Source: Liolophura sinensis
Taxonomy: Eukaryota; Mollusca; Polyplacophora; Chitonida; Chitonidae
Assembly (NCBI RefSeq): GCF_032854445.1
Contig: NC_088301.1
Span: forward strand, 14,692,281-14,756,280
DNA: 64,000 nt
Reading direction: 5' to 3'
Numbering within the stretch: position 1 is the stretch's first letter; every line of letters begins with the position of its first letter. Under the pieces are notes generated by a model. It saw only the letters and a list, made by a program, of their open reading frames with translations. It searched no databases and had not been told where the DNA came from. Position numbers and translations under genes: made by a program. Shown here in pieces: positions 10,827 to 23,300 of this stretch.

Positions 10827-13069
10827 TTCCTAAAACGATATAGATTAGTTGTTATTTAATAGCTACAAAAGGCTACATACTCAGTCATTTCCGTCACTAA
10901 TACTTAATAGTAAGAACATTTCGCTGATACTTTACAAAACTGTGTCCATTTTTTTTACGTAAAGGAATTTTAACCAACATAGGTTAATGAATTTAAATAT
11001 CGACAATTTGAAGAACTATTTGTTTGGCACAAAATGTTAAAGCTTTATAGCAGCTGTTAACAAACTGTGCAAAAATAGTTTACCCCCGTCCATCGGTCTT
11101 AAAATAAAGCAAACCAACACAAAAAAAGAACGACACACGCGCGAGAACATTAGTGCAAATATTTCTTGAAAAAAAAAATACATGCATATCAGTCCATAAA
11201 TCTATGACAAGGACATTAAGGGAACACAAAAACGCGCAAGCTTTTGTAAAACAAAAAAACGATTGTGTTTTTGGTCATGGGTCAGTTGTTAGGAGTCTAA
11301 GTAGAGGTATTAACACGTATCAGTATCACAGGATGTGTGGCCCACCAAGTTGTGGTGCTAAACCGTCGACAACAAATGACACATCATCAGATCGTCTTAT
11401 CATCTACAGCCATGCATATATATAGCCTCTCACAGAAAAAATATGTATTTTTTTTTTGCAAGCATGGGGATTTTCTGTTGACGATTGCCCGTCAAACATG
11501 TTCATTACTGTATTGTACATGGCATTATACCGAAGGTCAGTCGATCCCTGTGGTCGGTCATTTTAACTGGACATTTGAATCTAACGGTTAACGGTGGGAC
11601 CGCCGTGTTGGTTCGGCTATCCATATGTATCAGCAGCCTTCAGCCGAAGCGGGGTCAATGCCGAATTCCATCGGTAGACGAGGATAGCACAAACGGATCT
11701 GACGACAACAGTAAAACTGGAACTTTGCACTAGAGAAAACAGGAAAAAAAATTACAGAAAATTGTTCAGTTAACTGCGCTGTTTGTTATAAAAAAGCAAT
11801 TTATCTGCTTCAAAGGGACGAAAAGATGTATATATAATATCCTCGTCAGTTTTCAAACCATAACATAAACGGCATCATAAATAACACGTGAAAGTGGTAA
11901 TTAGACAAAACTTTATTTATTTCCTTGCGATAATACCATTTATGACGGGGTGACGGTACTGAGTAGGGGTATATTCTGGCTGATGGGGAGGCCCAGGCGC
12001 TTGCGCGCGGACAGTGGGCTATGTCATTCAGGCTGCTCAGTTACAGTATTACCGGCAGGAATTATGCTCAGTCCGTTCAAGGGATTTGTCCACGTGTGTA
12101 GGATATACTGCTTAAAAGTAATGCACCGAGTATACCTCGTACATACAGACGCAGGTCTTGTAGAACTGTTTGCTCAACTGGTCACTGTTTTACTGCGCTA
12201 GTAGAAAGGTCTAGAAGGTTATATTTGACTGCTGTGACTTTGCAAGTTTTCGTTGCAAGACGACATCCAGTGTGGTAGTCTGTGTCCATACAGGCTCACG
12301 CGCCCTGCTGAATACTGTATGGAAAGTGTTAAGTCCAGGATTAGCCTCATGCCTCTCTGCTAGCATCTTATAGGTCGATCAGCGGCAAAGGGCAACCGTC
12401 GAGATTTCGCCATAGTTAGTGGAGACGCTTAGTATACGCACACATGCCTACATAACACACGCGATCACAGGAAAATGAAAACTTCACTGGGTTAGTCGAA
12501 GGCCTGTAGGCGTAGTATAGTGTGTACTGTTTGGAATTACACAAAGTCACAGCTGTGGCTGGTTACAAACACACACTGTAAAAAAGTAAGACAAATAAGT
12601 GTGCGTCTTTTGCGCGCATGAAAATAAATGCCACAAAAACCACCGATCCCACCCCCATAACGCACAAATAAGACACCGTCATCATTATTCATTATTCAAA
12701 CCAGCTGTATGAACATGTAAATACCTCGTTCAATTTGGTTATATTCAAAATGTTTCTCAAACAGAATGCATTCAAATATTTTCATTCTAAGGGGGTTTTG
12801 CTAACTATAATGAGAATGTAAACCATAATGTCCATATATAACACTTGGATCACGTTAAAAGACTTCAAAGAAACTGTGAAATCACTGAGCGTAAGCCTTC
12901 TCAATAAGGCCCACCGTAAAACATCAGACGTTTTTTACTTTTGTGTTTATATATAAAAAAAATAAACGTAAAAAAGTAACGAAAACTATATTTGGAATCA
13001 GCATGAAATGAGCTTTAGATGACGTACGTGCATGTGCATGAAAGGCGGTATGTTTATGTAAATGTATTG
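10827..13069. other. intergenic, no gene seen
   Basis: AT-rich with a GC-richer stretch near 11940-12400. Open frames of 80-90 codons here (11153-11733, 11950-12201) have no recognisable domain or splice context and I do not call them. Confidence 0.45.
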
Positions 13070-13182
13070 GAGGGTTGTGCCCGGTTTCCTCCCACCATAA
13101 TGCCGTCCGCCGTCGTATAAGTGAAATATTCTTGAGTATGGCGTAAAACACCAATCAAATAAACAAATAAATAAAATAAATG
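13070..13182 (+). repeat. SINE family 1, 5'-truncated copy
   Basis: Reads gtgcccggtttcctcccacc, ataatgc, cgccgtcgtataagtgaaat, attcttgagtatggcgtaaa, acaccaatcaaataaac and ends in an (aaat)n tail. This is one of the cleaner 3' halves. The tRNA-like head is missing. Confidence 0.88.
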
Positions 13183-13309
13183 TATTTGATTCAGTTCAAG
13201 ACTGTCTTACGATTACCATCAAGGTATTTTTGGATACAGTTTTCAGTGGTGTTATCTGTAAGTTGATGAGAACTTACTAGTATGCTTCGTGTTGTCTTTT
13301 CCGTTAAAG

Positions 13310-13470
13310 AGACTGTATTACGGTCGCAGGTTCGAATTCAAATACGTCGGGAGGTTTGTCCGGAATCTGTCGAAGTTTCGTGATTTTATCCTATCAAAAT
13401 AACTCAGCATTATAATGAAAAATGTGTGAAAGCGACATTAAACGTTAATCAAATAATTAAATGCATATTA
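13310..13470 (+). repeat. tRNA-derived SINE remnant, second family
   Basis: Has a near-perfect B box GGTTCGAATTC (13329-13339), then a body ending gaaagcgacattaaacgtta with an atcaaataattaaat tail. The 'gcgacattaaacgttaatcaaat' type of ending differs from family 1's 'ggcgtaaaacaccaatcaaat'. An A box upstream is not clear, so the head is damaged or truncated. Confidence 0.55.
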
Positions 13471-15079
13471 TTGCAACCAAAGAAAGTAATGCAGACGTGT
13501 GCAGTTCAGAATGAAAGTTTGTTTGAGCGGGTGAAAGCATTACATTAAAAAGAACGATTAAAATTCTATTAACATGTAGTCACACCAGCAGAAGAGCTTT
13601 GGATCATCAGATTCTGTATATAAGGTCGAGAGACAACATTAAAGATACCGGCAAAAGTTATTTGTGCTTTCCAAAATGCTGATCCACACTAGATATCTTC
13701 ATCCGGCTATCGTAAACAATATGCAGCAGAAATCGAAATTTCTCTGGAGGACATTATCTTAATCATAATGGCTCCTTTCCCACCAAGACTATAATGCAAG
13801 AAATGCCCTATTTTTTATATAGCTTTCAAAACCTTGGTTAAGAACAAATTAACATTTTCCACAAAGGGTTTATGACACCGAATTAATTTTAAGTCGAATA
13901 CAATTAATGTTTGATCTGTGGATTTCACTTTATGGTGATAGATGATTTGACATAGGCTGTGATGTTAATCTGTTTGAGATGTCTAAACGAACACACGTCC
14001 TGACAGAGGCCACGAGGCCACATTGTCTCTGGTAGGAAACCTGCTCTAGTGGAACCAGACACGCGCGGGAGCGAGTTGTATTGCTGGGAGCACGGCCGAT
14101 ACCGATCAAGCCGATTCACACACGGAGCCGAATTTACTTGGTTTGTCTCCGAACAGGTAATTGAAGGATCCAGGTGAATTGGCACCCAGCTATATGATTG
14201 CTGCACAATATTAATCAAGGCTTAGCCGATCTTCTGTGTTGACAGAATCCTCGATGTGTTTGTCTTTCGTCGGCCGGCGGGTTGAGTTATGGGTTGGCGA
14301 ACAGCGTTCGTTAACAATATGACACGAAGGGTGAGAAACCAGCAGAAAAATGAACTCCCAGTCACTGAGACATCGATCTGTCCCAGAACACAAGAGAATA
14401 GGGCTTTTATCTACATTAAACTATAACAAACATCATCAGGTGAAAGGCGAACACTCCTCAGGAGATGTTCGGTCCTGCACACAGCAAACAGCTACTCTGT
14501 TCTCATTGTCACCGCAAGGTTGTGTACATTACCATCGGTTGTGTTAGGCGCACTCCAGAAGAATGACCGACTACAACAGCGGGTCCTTCAATAGAGAGGC
14601 AACCTCTCGACTTTCGTCAACACCCTAGGAACGACAACGGCAAAGCAACCTGCTAAACTTGGTCAGCAATCGATGTGCACGTGGCCTTTAATGGCACAAG
14701 TTTCAGTTTGTTATATAACGCAAATGTTCTTAATCCAATGTTATTGACTGTTGTGCATCATTTCTCTCAGATGAACAACAATTCTAACAGAGCTTAGCAG
14801 GGTTCAGCTATGTAAAATTTGTTCAAAAGTGGAATTGAAGAAGCAATGAATGGCGTGCATTTTGCGTTACCCGTATGTGGAAATGCACAATAACACATTA
14901 TTTTCAATTATTTTGCGTGGAATTCCAAGAGCTAAAAATTGCAAAACGGTATGAACAGGTGATTTCCAGTATGTACATGTACGAATATGGAATAAGAGGA
15001 TGTATGCGCCTGCTATATAAGACATTAAGGCTTATTCAATCATCTATGTTTTTTATTTGTGTTTTACAACGTAGCCAAA
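13471..15079. other. intergenic, no gene seen
   Basis: Mostly AT-rich; 13980-14300 is GC-richer without a supportable exon or RNA. Function, if any, unknown. Confidence 0.45.
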
Positions 15080-15425
15080 GATTTGATTGATTTGATTCGT
15101 GTTTTTAACACCATACTCAAGAAATTTTCAAGAAAGAGGAGTGGTCAGTGTAAACCTCCAATGTTTGGAAAGACAGCGCAAACAACAACACCCAGGTTTA
15201 GTGTAGCCTAGGTCTCACAAAGTGTGAGAGTGGTGGAAAAAATATAAACTCAAAATTTTTCTATTTCGTCTAAGGCTGTCTGGGTTGACGGTGCTAGTGC
15301 TCAGTATAAGCCCCCGCGGGTCTGACAAGGTTTCGAAGTGAACTAGCAAGGGCTGGATTCGATCTCGTGATCTCATCGTCTGCGGCGTGAACTACGCTTT
15401 AGTTGAATGAGTCAGCGAGGGTGCT
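15080..15425 (-). repeat. near full-length tRNA-derived SINE, about 345 bp
   Basis: Oriented on the minus strand. The 5' head has an A-box-like TGACTCATTCAACTAAAGCG (15414-15395) and a B box GATCGAATCC (15363-15354), about 50 bp apart as in a tRNA gene. The 3' end, read on the plus strand as tttgattgatttgattcg (15082-15099) followed by aacaccatactcaagaa, is the reverse of the family-type ending '...ttcttgagtatggtgtt...aatcaaatcaatcaaa'. The body between is longer than in family 1, so this is a separate subfamily sharing only the tail domain. No clean target-site duplication found. Confidence 0.65.
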
Positions 15426-18400
15426 CTGGATTCATTAGACTGGATTAATACAATCCCCCCCAAAAGATGGGTTTTTTCTGTAAACTTGTACAGTTATACA
15501 GAGTAGACGAGAGGTGGAGAAAATTGAGGAGCTACAGGTTTGTAAACTTAAGATTTTCAAGAAGGAAGTGGTACCATTTGTGCCTCCGGAACACGGAGAA
15601 ACAGGTAATCGGTAAATTAATATAGCCAAAAGTTGCCGCTAACATGACTGTCACATTATCCATCAGAAGAACACTTTTTACCTGTAGCAACAAAAGAATC
15701 TTTCAAACTCTGTTACTGGCCACTTCAAATCAGGTTTGGTTAAGACAGTCACAGATAAGAAGCTTACTTACACACCGTGGAACGTTAGTTACGGCTGAAG
15801 TCAAACTCCACAGGGCACCCCAAGGGGAAAATGAAAACAAAAACGTGTGCCAAACACCGTATGAGTAAAGTCACCGCGGACATGACTGATAACTTGTCTA
15901 GGATTTCGAAGCAACTGTGACACCCGTAATTGTCAAATGTGGCCAGAGGATAAAAATCTAGACCGTGAGGATTATGTAATGGTGTTCCCTCGTGTCAATG
16001 TAAGGACCAACCATTGCTGAAACTGGGCGGGTGAAATAAAAGATTTTGCGGAGATGAATGTCTGGCAGTAATGAATGTCACTCAACATGTCTAGCTCTAT
16101 CAAAGTAAAAAGAAAGAAAACTGTCAAGGGGGAAATTATCTCATCAGCGACAAAGTCTTAAACCGTCCTTTCACATTTGTATGATATAGCCAAGACGATC
16201 TAGTGCAAGGAAATATTCCGATTGTCTTGATACTACAAGCGATAGGGTTATGTTTACGTTGTCATGATGTAGGGGACGCTGGTAACTACTAGATGCTGGG
16301 GTTACAAAAAAGGTATTCAGAAGTTGTATCTTAACACTTACAACTGAACAGTAGTTTGAACTACACGAAATTATAGATTTATAAGTTCATGGACAGTTCA
16401 TCTTAGGATGACTGCTTCTGGTAAATCTTTGTTGTGTTCGACCATAAAATTTCAGATTAACTGGCAATCAGTGTCGAGAACACTTAACAATTAACAGTAT
16501 AATGTTTTGTGTCGATTTCCCTTTGAAAAACTGAATAATTTCAGAGTTTTTTCTTTAGTTTAAATGTTTCGCCTGCAACTATGAGAAGGCAGTTTTGCAA
16601 TATTTACCGATGCTGTGACTATGGCTCACATACCGTGTTCAACGAAACCACATGCCTTGTGCAGATTGTTCTCGCAAACTTGGAAAAATGCCAACACATC
16701 TGAGGCTATACTTTGAGAACTATATTTATTCGAAGCAATCACATCTGAAATCGACAGATATACAATCATCAGGCAAAAGCAGGGGGAATGGCCAAATGGC
16801 TTTTGTATCTCATGCAGGCTGGACAATGGACCTTCCGAGTTATGCTGAGGAAAACATTTTTTCCAATGTGAAAAAAGAGATATTAAGAATTTTGGGCGAA
16901 GTTGATACCAAGCCGATAATCGTTCTCATGCCTGCGTGAACTTAACAAGTGTCAGAGAATGATTGACCGTTGTCTTGTCCAAACTGTTACGGCTTGTGCC
17001 TCCCGGATCGCAGAGGTTTTCACCTTGACCTAGACCCCTATAGCTCAGCGGCACCGGGCAACGCTGGGCTATACTCAGATGAGACAACCGCGTGCCAAGC
17101 ATAACCCCAACAGCTCTGGCAAATTCTACACGGCACCTCTACAAAAAAGTAAAATGACAATAGCTGCTTTTATCCCGACGAGTAACCGTTATCGACATGG
17201 TCGAAGGAAATCTGAAGTGTATAGGTAATACTAAACGTTTATACAAACACAGTACACTGTGTTATGCCTAAACAATTTCGTTTTCCAAACAGGAAGCTTC
17301 CAGGTGGCAGATCGATTCAGGTAACTATTCTCAGAGATTTACTTAGCCTTTAGGAAAGTGGGAGTCGAAAATCTTGTCCTTCTGATTTGGGGTTGATTTC
17401 AACAATGTCAAAACTTATTGAACTTTTTCTTCTGAATATATATATGAGTAGCACAGCGAAGAAAAGCATTCTGGGTTGAAGCCTTGGCTTTCACATTCTG
17501 TTAAAATAGGAATGAAGTTATTTATGTCTGAAAAGAAATTTACAAAAATAACGCACTTCACTTATGATAATGGCCGGCAGTTCGAGTAGGCTCTCCACAC
17601 GCCACAGCCATACTTGACAGTAAGGCTTGGTTAAAACGTTTAAGTCAGTTTTCGGTTTAAATTACACTGAACAAGAAATGCCGTTGGCGCAAAACTCAAT
17701 AACGGTACAATGGGAAGCGTGTAACGATGCGTCACAGACTGAGAACAGCGCATTTCTAGGTCAGTTCACTTCACTTCCTGAATTTTCCCTCAGGAATGTG
17801 ACGGAGACCTGAAGACGTGACAAATCGGTCGGTGAAATCTGGGGCGCAGGCTTTCGAGGCGACCCAGCCGCTCAGCTTTGGCGAACAGAGCTGCCAAGGA
17901 ACTGGGACAACACATACTACGCCTGAAGACAGAGCGTCGAATGCCTGCCTGGGTTAATCGCTGTTTGAAAATATATCTTCGCAAATCCGAAGGACAACAA
18001 AACTCATCTAGATCATTCATATATATGCTTTCCTGAATGTAATATGATTAGCACACTTTTTCGGCCTGCCAAAACCAGTGATATCTGGGGCATAAACCGC
18101 ATGGGTGTATGGAAATAACTGACATAGCTAACATCTCTTTATCTATATTCACTTCAGACGAGGATTCGCATGTTTCTCTCAACCATTAATATCCAGCGCG
18201 TCTTTGGCTGGCAAATCACCGGAGACACTTTGCCAGGACGGGTGGGCAGGTATGAGGGCTTGTCAAAAGGTTGCCTTCTTCACACACGTTTGAATTCTCG
18301 TAAAACCGAAAACGTAAACATAGTTTGGACAGATACGTATAGCTATATGTTGCTCGGATGTTAATCTATGCTAGACATACATAATACATTTGGGTATTAT

Positions 18401-19254
18401 TTCTTCGTCGTGTTGTCGGACTTAATTCACTGGTGGGAATACTGGAGGTGAAAAAGTACATTGTCATATACGTAGCCTCCAATTACGCGAAAATGATGGC
18501 AGTAAGAAGTCATGATATGCTTTAGTAACCCATTTAGTCAAAGAGTGAATTTGGCCTAAACGAACATTTCATTCAGGTTTTTCAAAAGGCTTTTTAAGTT
18601 TATATGTAAATTTAAATGCTAAGATTCTAAAGCGCTCATTTAACCGCTGACAAATACTTGGCTTTTCACTTATGTCGAAAAGCAGCGCTATGACAATTCA
18701 CCATCCTTCGTGTGTTTCGAATTGTGTCGCCAACAAAACTTTAATGATTCAAATGTTAAGTGACTATAAGGTGTCCAGTTTATCCACTGGATGGGTGAAC
18801 ACAAAGAATCTCAGCAATCGTCAGGTCTGAACATTCTCACCCAAAACGCAAAGCAACACATACAGACCTAAAATGTTGGCTGAAATGAAGCTAGTTAAAT
18901 GTCAGTCAGGGGAATGATCACTAAAGATTCAGCTATGTACATATTCCAAATCCAATTTCCAGCTCAATGTCCATTCTTATTAAGCAGGCCAAAAACAGTT
19001 TAGATATTCATGTATATCCTAATAGCCCTATTCAAATAAGCGCCATCTCGATGAAAGAAGATCAATGCTTGAACATTCCCTCGCGCCGGATGTAAGAACA
19101 ATGTTAGAGCATTCCCTGCTAACACCAGGGCTGTTCTTTCTCATCATCTATCAGACTTATGATACTTTTACTTGAGACAAGTTTACATATTTTTGGAACA
19201 TGTTCAGAAATGGTTCCATCGATTATTTTAGAAACTGGTTATGTACTGTGATTA
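15426..19254. other. intergenic, no gene seen
   Basis: Includes a 95-codon plus-strand frame at 16652-16939 that reads somewhat protein-like but has no recognised domain. A GC-richer patch at 17800-17950 also lacks a supportable feature. Confidence 0.4.
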
Positions 19255-19445
19255 TGTACTGTAACGAAGCAGTGTCTTCATGCAGCATACCAGTTCAAAT
19301 TCCGGTATTTTTACTGTGCTGCCTCACTGGATCGCCATGCCAAAGATGCCCGACATGACGCCTCAAAGTATGCTGACAAGGCATATATATCATTTTTGCG
19401 TCAAGCCACGGTCTTGAACCCGGTTATCTTGTTTGTGGACCGGAC
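19255..19445. repeat. diverged dispersed repeat, probable
   Basis: The stretch with tactgtgctgcctcactgga, tcgccatgccaaagatgccc and gacatgacgcctcaaagtat resembles, from memory, a molluscan SINE-type repeat whose 3' partner domain is the gagtgagtgagtgcttgggg block seen at 32244. No tail or head survives here. Confidence 0.35.
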
Positions 19446-19614
19446 ATTCTTTGGTCAATACATGGCGGTGCAATGTACAATGATGGAAGCTATAAAAAAA
19501 AATTTGGACTGAAATCGAAATTTGAAAGTAATGTGAAGGTATTGATAGGCTTTATTTTGATCCTAATGGACACAATTAAAAACAAAATTGTTGAATTTAA
19601 TGTTTTAATAAGTA

Positions 19615-19634
19615 CCCCCCTCCCCCCACCCCCC
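19615..19634 (-). repeat. strong potential G-quadruplex on minus strand
   Basis: Plus strand is CCCCCCTCCCCCCACCCCCC: three C6 runs separated by single bases, giving three G6 runs on the minus strand (plus-strand i-motif potential). Confidence 0.6.
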
Positions 19635-19781
19635 AGCGTGAATTACGCTTGTTATCTATACAAACATTTGGACCGAATTTTTTAATTTTGACTAAAGTGA
19701 AAAATCGCTCGGTGGAATATGACACGGATCCAATCTTTTCCCTAAAGCATTGCGTGACAGCAGAATGGAAAAAGTAAGGAA

Positions 19782-19907
19782 TATTTATTTATTTATTTGA
19801 ATGGTGTTTTACGCGGTACTCAAGAATATTTCACTTATACGACGGCGACCAGCATTAGGGTGGAAGGAAACCGGGAAGAGCCTGGGGGAAACCCACGACC
19901 ATCCGCA
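19782..19907 (-). repeat. SINE family 1, 5'-truncated copy
   Basis: Plus strand begins with the (tttat)n tail, then tggtgttttacgcggtactc, aagaatatttcacttatacg, acggcgaccagcatta and gggggaaacccacgaccatc. It stops at the atccgca position, so the tRNA-like head is absent. The tail points left, so the element lies on the minus strand. Confidence 0.88.
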
Positions 19908-22560
19908 AAAAAACAAGGTGCTATCCTTTTCTACAGAACACACCAATTGTGTACCGAACTTCAAAAGGAAAGACATATAATAACATTAGTTATTTCAGAC
20001 GAGGAGGCCTTAAAACAAGCCTAAACTATCGCAGCTGTACTTTTCAGACATGCTTACTAACTTCAAAAACCAATTTATAACCTGAAATTCTAACTGGACC
20101 ATGGGATACGCCATATATTACAAAAGCGGAAAAACAATATGGCGTAACACGTATCCTACCTTTTGGCAAAATGGCAAACTAACAACAATGAGATCCTGTT
20201 AGGTCACAATTGAAACAGATATGTTGTCAAGTGATTGAAATAACTCGCGCCTGATTGGTCAAAATCGATAACACGGAAGTACTTTCCATTTTTTCGATGT
20301 AGGCGTTTTTACTTACATCGAGGTGCGATATTCCGGCTATAAAACACAAAAATGAAAATGTACGCATTTCAATTGAGATGCTTCATCGATACATATATAT
20401 ATTTGGTCTAATGTCTTTTCTTTTAAGAATATCATGTTATATCTTCAATTAAGGGACACAGAAACATCTTCAAGTGATAGAAAATGGTAATTTTTATTAT
20501 CCTCTTGACAAAATGTAAATAGTAAATATTACAAAAAGCAACACAGATACTGCTGAAAATACACAAAATATACATGATATATAATATACACTCTTTCGAG
20601 ATCTGAATGTCACAATTGTTTCACAATGTAAATGTTTCACAATAATGTAAAACCCTTTTCAATACAGCTCTAATGATATAAAATGAGATTAGACAGGTAT
20701 TTCTTTGCACTACACTGGAAGTGGGAAGCAAAAGAGTTTCCAAATAAATCAATACACGGATGTATTACAAACAGGATGGAAGTTGACCTATAGTTATTTG
20801 CTTGGGGTAAATTTCACAGTTCAGTTCAATGAATACCGACAGGAACAAGACCCATTTACATGCTCAGTAAAACGGATATAATCACAAAGAGTATATAAGT
20901 AATATACACAAACGTGAATACAGATTAAGTAAAGCTCTGAATAAATAATATTCGAAGAGAAACTCACATGCTGTATATAAAGACTGTATCCCTCATATAT
21001 CGGTGGTCAGGTGTACGTGTGGATACAAGAGAGCGGAAACCGGGAGAAACCACCCTTGACCAGGTACCTGACAAATCTCCTGACGTAAAGCAACTTTTGA
21101 CTATAGTAACGTATTCTGATACAAACCGTGGAAAGGGGGCACATATTCACGAATAATACTTTTACATACAACTTTTTTTTTCTTCCTTAAAATATTACCC
21201 AAGACAATAAACATTAATGGGGTGGGTGGGTAGTGTTACTTCTGAGTATTATAATATAAATACTTAATTCGTACATATACATACATAAAGGAGAGGGTTC
21301 TTTTTAGATATAAACCATGTCCAAATCACATCTACAGTGAAAGTTATCCTTCACCATGGGAGCAAAGCAACATGTTTTATGTTACTTTTTAACATTCACC
21401 ATGTAGAAACGTGTTCATAAATACAATGAGCTATTCCTCTTAATCAGATTCAAGGGAATGATTGGGATACATCTTGTTTAGATATTCTGTATCAAAGCGA
21501 TCGCCCGTTCCTTGTGTGTGTACACACAAATTCAAAAACAAACAAAGTTAAATACACGGTCAGGTAGAAAGACATGCTGAAGAGTAACTTTTGCATCATC
21601 TGTGGAGGGTGTATGCTCACCGGCTCTTTCCAGTCTCTGGTTTTTGTTTTCTCGCTGTGTTTATTGGGCTCTGTTTAAAGTCTCTGGCATGATCGCCAAA
21701 TACAGAGCAGGCCATCTTCAAGGTGAGGAATTCCTAGGCCGAACGGGGAGCCCGTGAAGACACTCCAAACGACATAGTGAACAATACACACCTCGACACC
21801 GCCGGCAAAGGCTAACAATGAAAGAAAAAGAAACAAAGGAAAACGATTATCATCGGCATGGTAAACGCTCAAGAAATATCTATCGCAAAGTAAACCTGTA
21901 AGGCAACACTTTCCACACTTCCATCTGAAATAGCGCTTCTCCCATGCCGCAACCGCCTCGCTTATTTCCTCATTCGAAAATTGCGGAAGGACACAAAACG
22001 CGTTTCATATTGAATTAAAAGCCCTAAATCTTTCGACAAGTTTTCATATCGTAACAATGTTGAGCCTTTGCTCTAAACGACAAATAAAACAAATGGCGTC
22101 AAGATCAAGCACATTATATCGTTACCATATTCAGTTCATAGCCTCCATGCATCGTATTACACACCCAAATTTAGACACAAAATAGGTAACGAAATTCACG
22201 TAAGGCTACATCACACTTTAAAGAAAATATTCGCATCGAGAGACACTCGTATTCAGAATTCTGAGCCATCATTTTAAAGAAAATTCACTTTGAGAAGCGG
22301 GATTTCGCATTGCACTAATTATATCCCCAAATCCCTTTTGTGACAATATTCGCAAAGAAAACAACCTTATACGAAGCAGTAAGAGAAAGGATGATATTTC
22401 GCGGAAACAACTATGAATACACCATCAGAAACAAAGTGATCCACAAACACACGTTAAATGACAATCTCAAAGAACCAGAAAACATATGGGAAGCTAAATG
22501 AAGAAATATGCGTGACGTTATCGATCAGGTAAAAATGTAGAGGGACCACCACAAATGTGG
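19908..22560. other. intergenic, no gene seen
   Basis: AT-rich, no supportable coding, RNA or element structure. It ends at the left edge of the 30-bp minisatellite. Confidence 0.5.
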
Positions 22561-22890
22561 GAACGTGATGAAGTATAGGTAGAAATCTGGGAACGTGATG
22601 AAGTATAGGTAGAAATCTGGGAACCTGATGAAGTATAGGTAGAAATCTGGGAACGTGATGAAGTATAGGTAGAAATCTGGGAACGTGATGAAGTATAGGT
22701 AGAAATCTGGGAACGTGATGAAGTATAGGTAGAAATCTGGGAACGTGATGAAGTATAGGTAGAAATCTGGGAACGTGATGAAGTATAGGTAGAAATCTGG
22801 GAACGTGATGAAGTATAGGTAGAAATCTGGGAACCTGGTGAAGCACAGGCAGAAATCTGGGAACGTGATGAAGTATAGGTAGAAATTTGG
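22561..22890. repeat. 30-bp minisatellite core, 11 units
   Basis: Eleven head-to-tail copies of a 30-bp unit beginning gaacgtgatgaagtataggt and ending agaaatctgg. Eight are identical; units 3 (gaacctgatg), 10 (gaacctggtgaagcacaggc) and 11 (one base, aatttgg) differ. Because 30 is divisible by 3 and two minus-strand frames lack stops, the array creates minus-strand open frames of 130 and 151 codons with a 10-residue period (HHVPRFLPIL in one frame, SSRSQISTYT in another). These are by-products of the repeat, not evidence of a protein. Confidence 0.97.
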
Positions 22891-23300
22891 GAACGTAATG
22901 ACATAAATAGAAGGTAATGAAGTAAGTAGAAATCTAAGAAGGTGATGTGGTAAGTAGAAATCTGGAATGGCAATGAAGTAAGTAGAAATCTGGGAACATA
23001 CTGAAGTAAGTAGAAATCTGCGAACGTAATGAAGTAAGTAGAAATCTGGGAACGTAATGAAGTAAGTAGAAATCTAGGGTATAAGTGATGGGCTAGATAG
23101 CAATTTGTGGAATGCAGTGTCCTCTATGCAAATCTGGGAACGTAATGAAGTGGGCATAGAAATATGGGGTGCCTGACGAGGAGGGAAGGTTAGGGTCCGC
23201 AAGGGTCAGATAAAAATCGCGTCACTGCAAATGTGCGAACGTAATGAGGTAGGTTGACATCTTGGGGATGCAGTGGACACAAGCAGCAATCTGGGAATCG
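22891..23300. repeat. decayed 28-bp halo of the minisatellite
   Basis: To the right of the core the motif continues with a shorter period: gaacgtaatgaagtaagtag plus aaatctgg (28 bp) recurs near 23014-23080, and single degenerate motifs (aatctgggaacgtaatgaag near 23131; gcgaacgtaatgaggtaggt near 23233) persist to about 23300. Confidence 0.8.

Noticed and set aside
17031-17100. tRNA-like A box (tatagctcagcggc) suggesting a tRNA gene
   Set aside because: No B box or acceptor-stem pairing at the right distance.
22454-22973. Minus-strand ORFs of 130 and 151 codons with 10-residue repeats
   Set aside because: They are produced entirely by the 30-bp minisatellite, whose unit is stop-free in two minus frames. 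No start context, domain or unique flank supports a gene.
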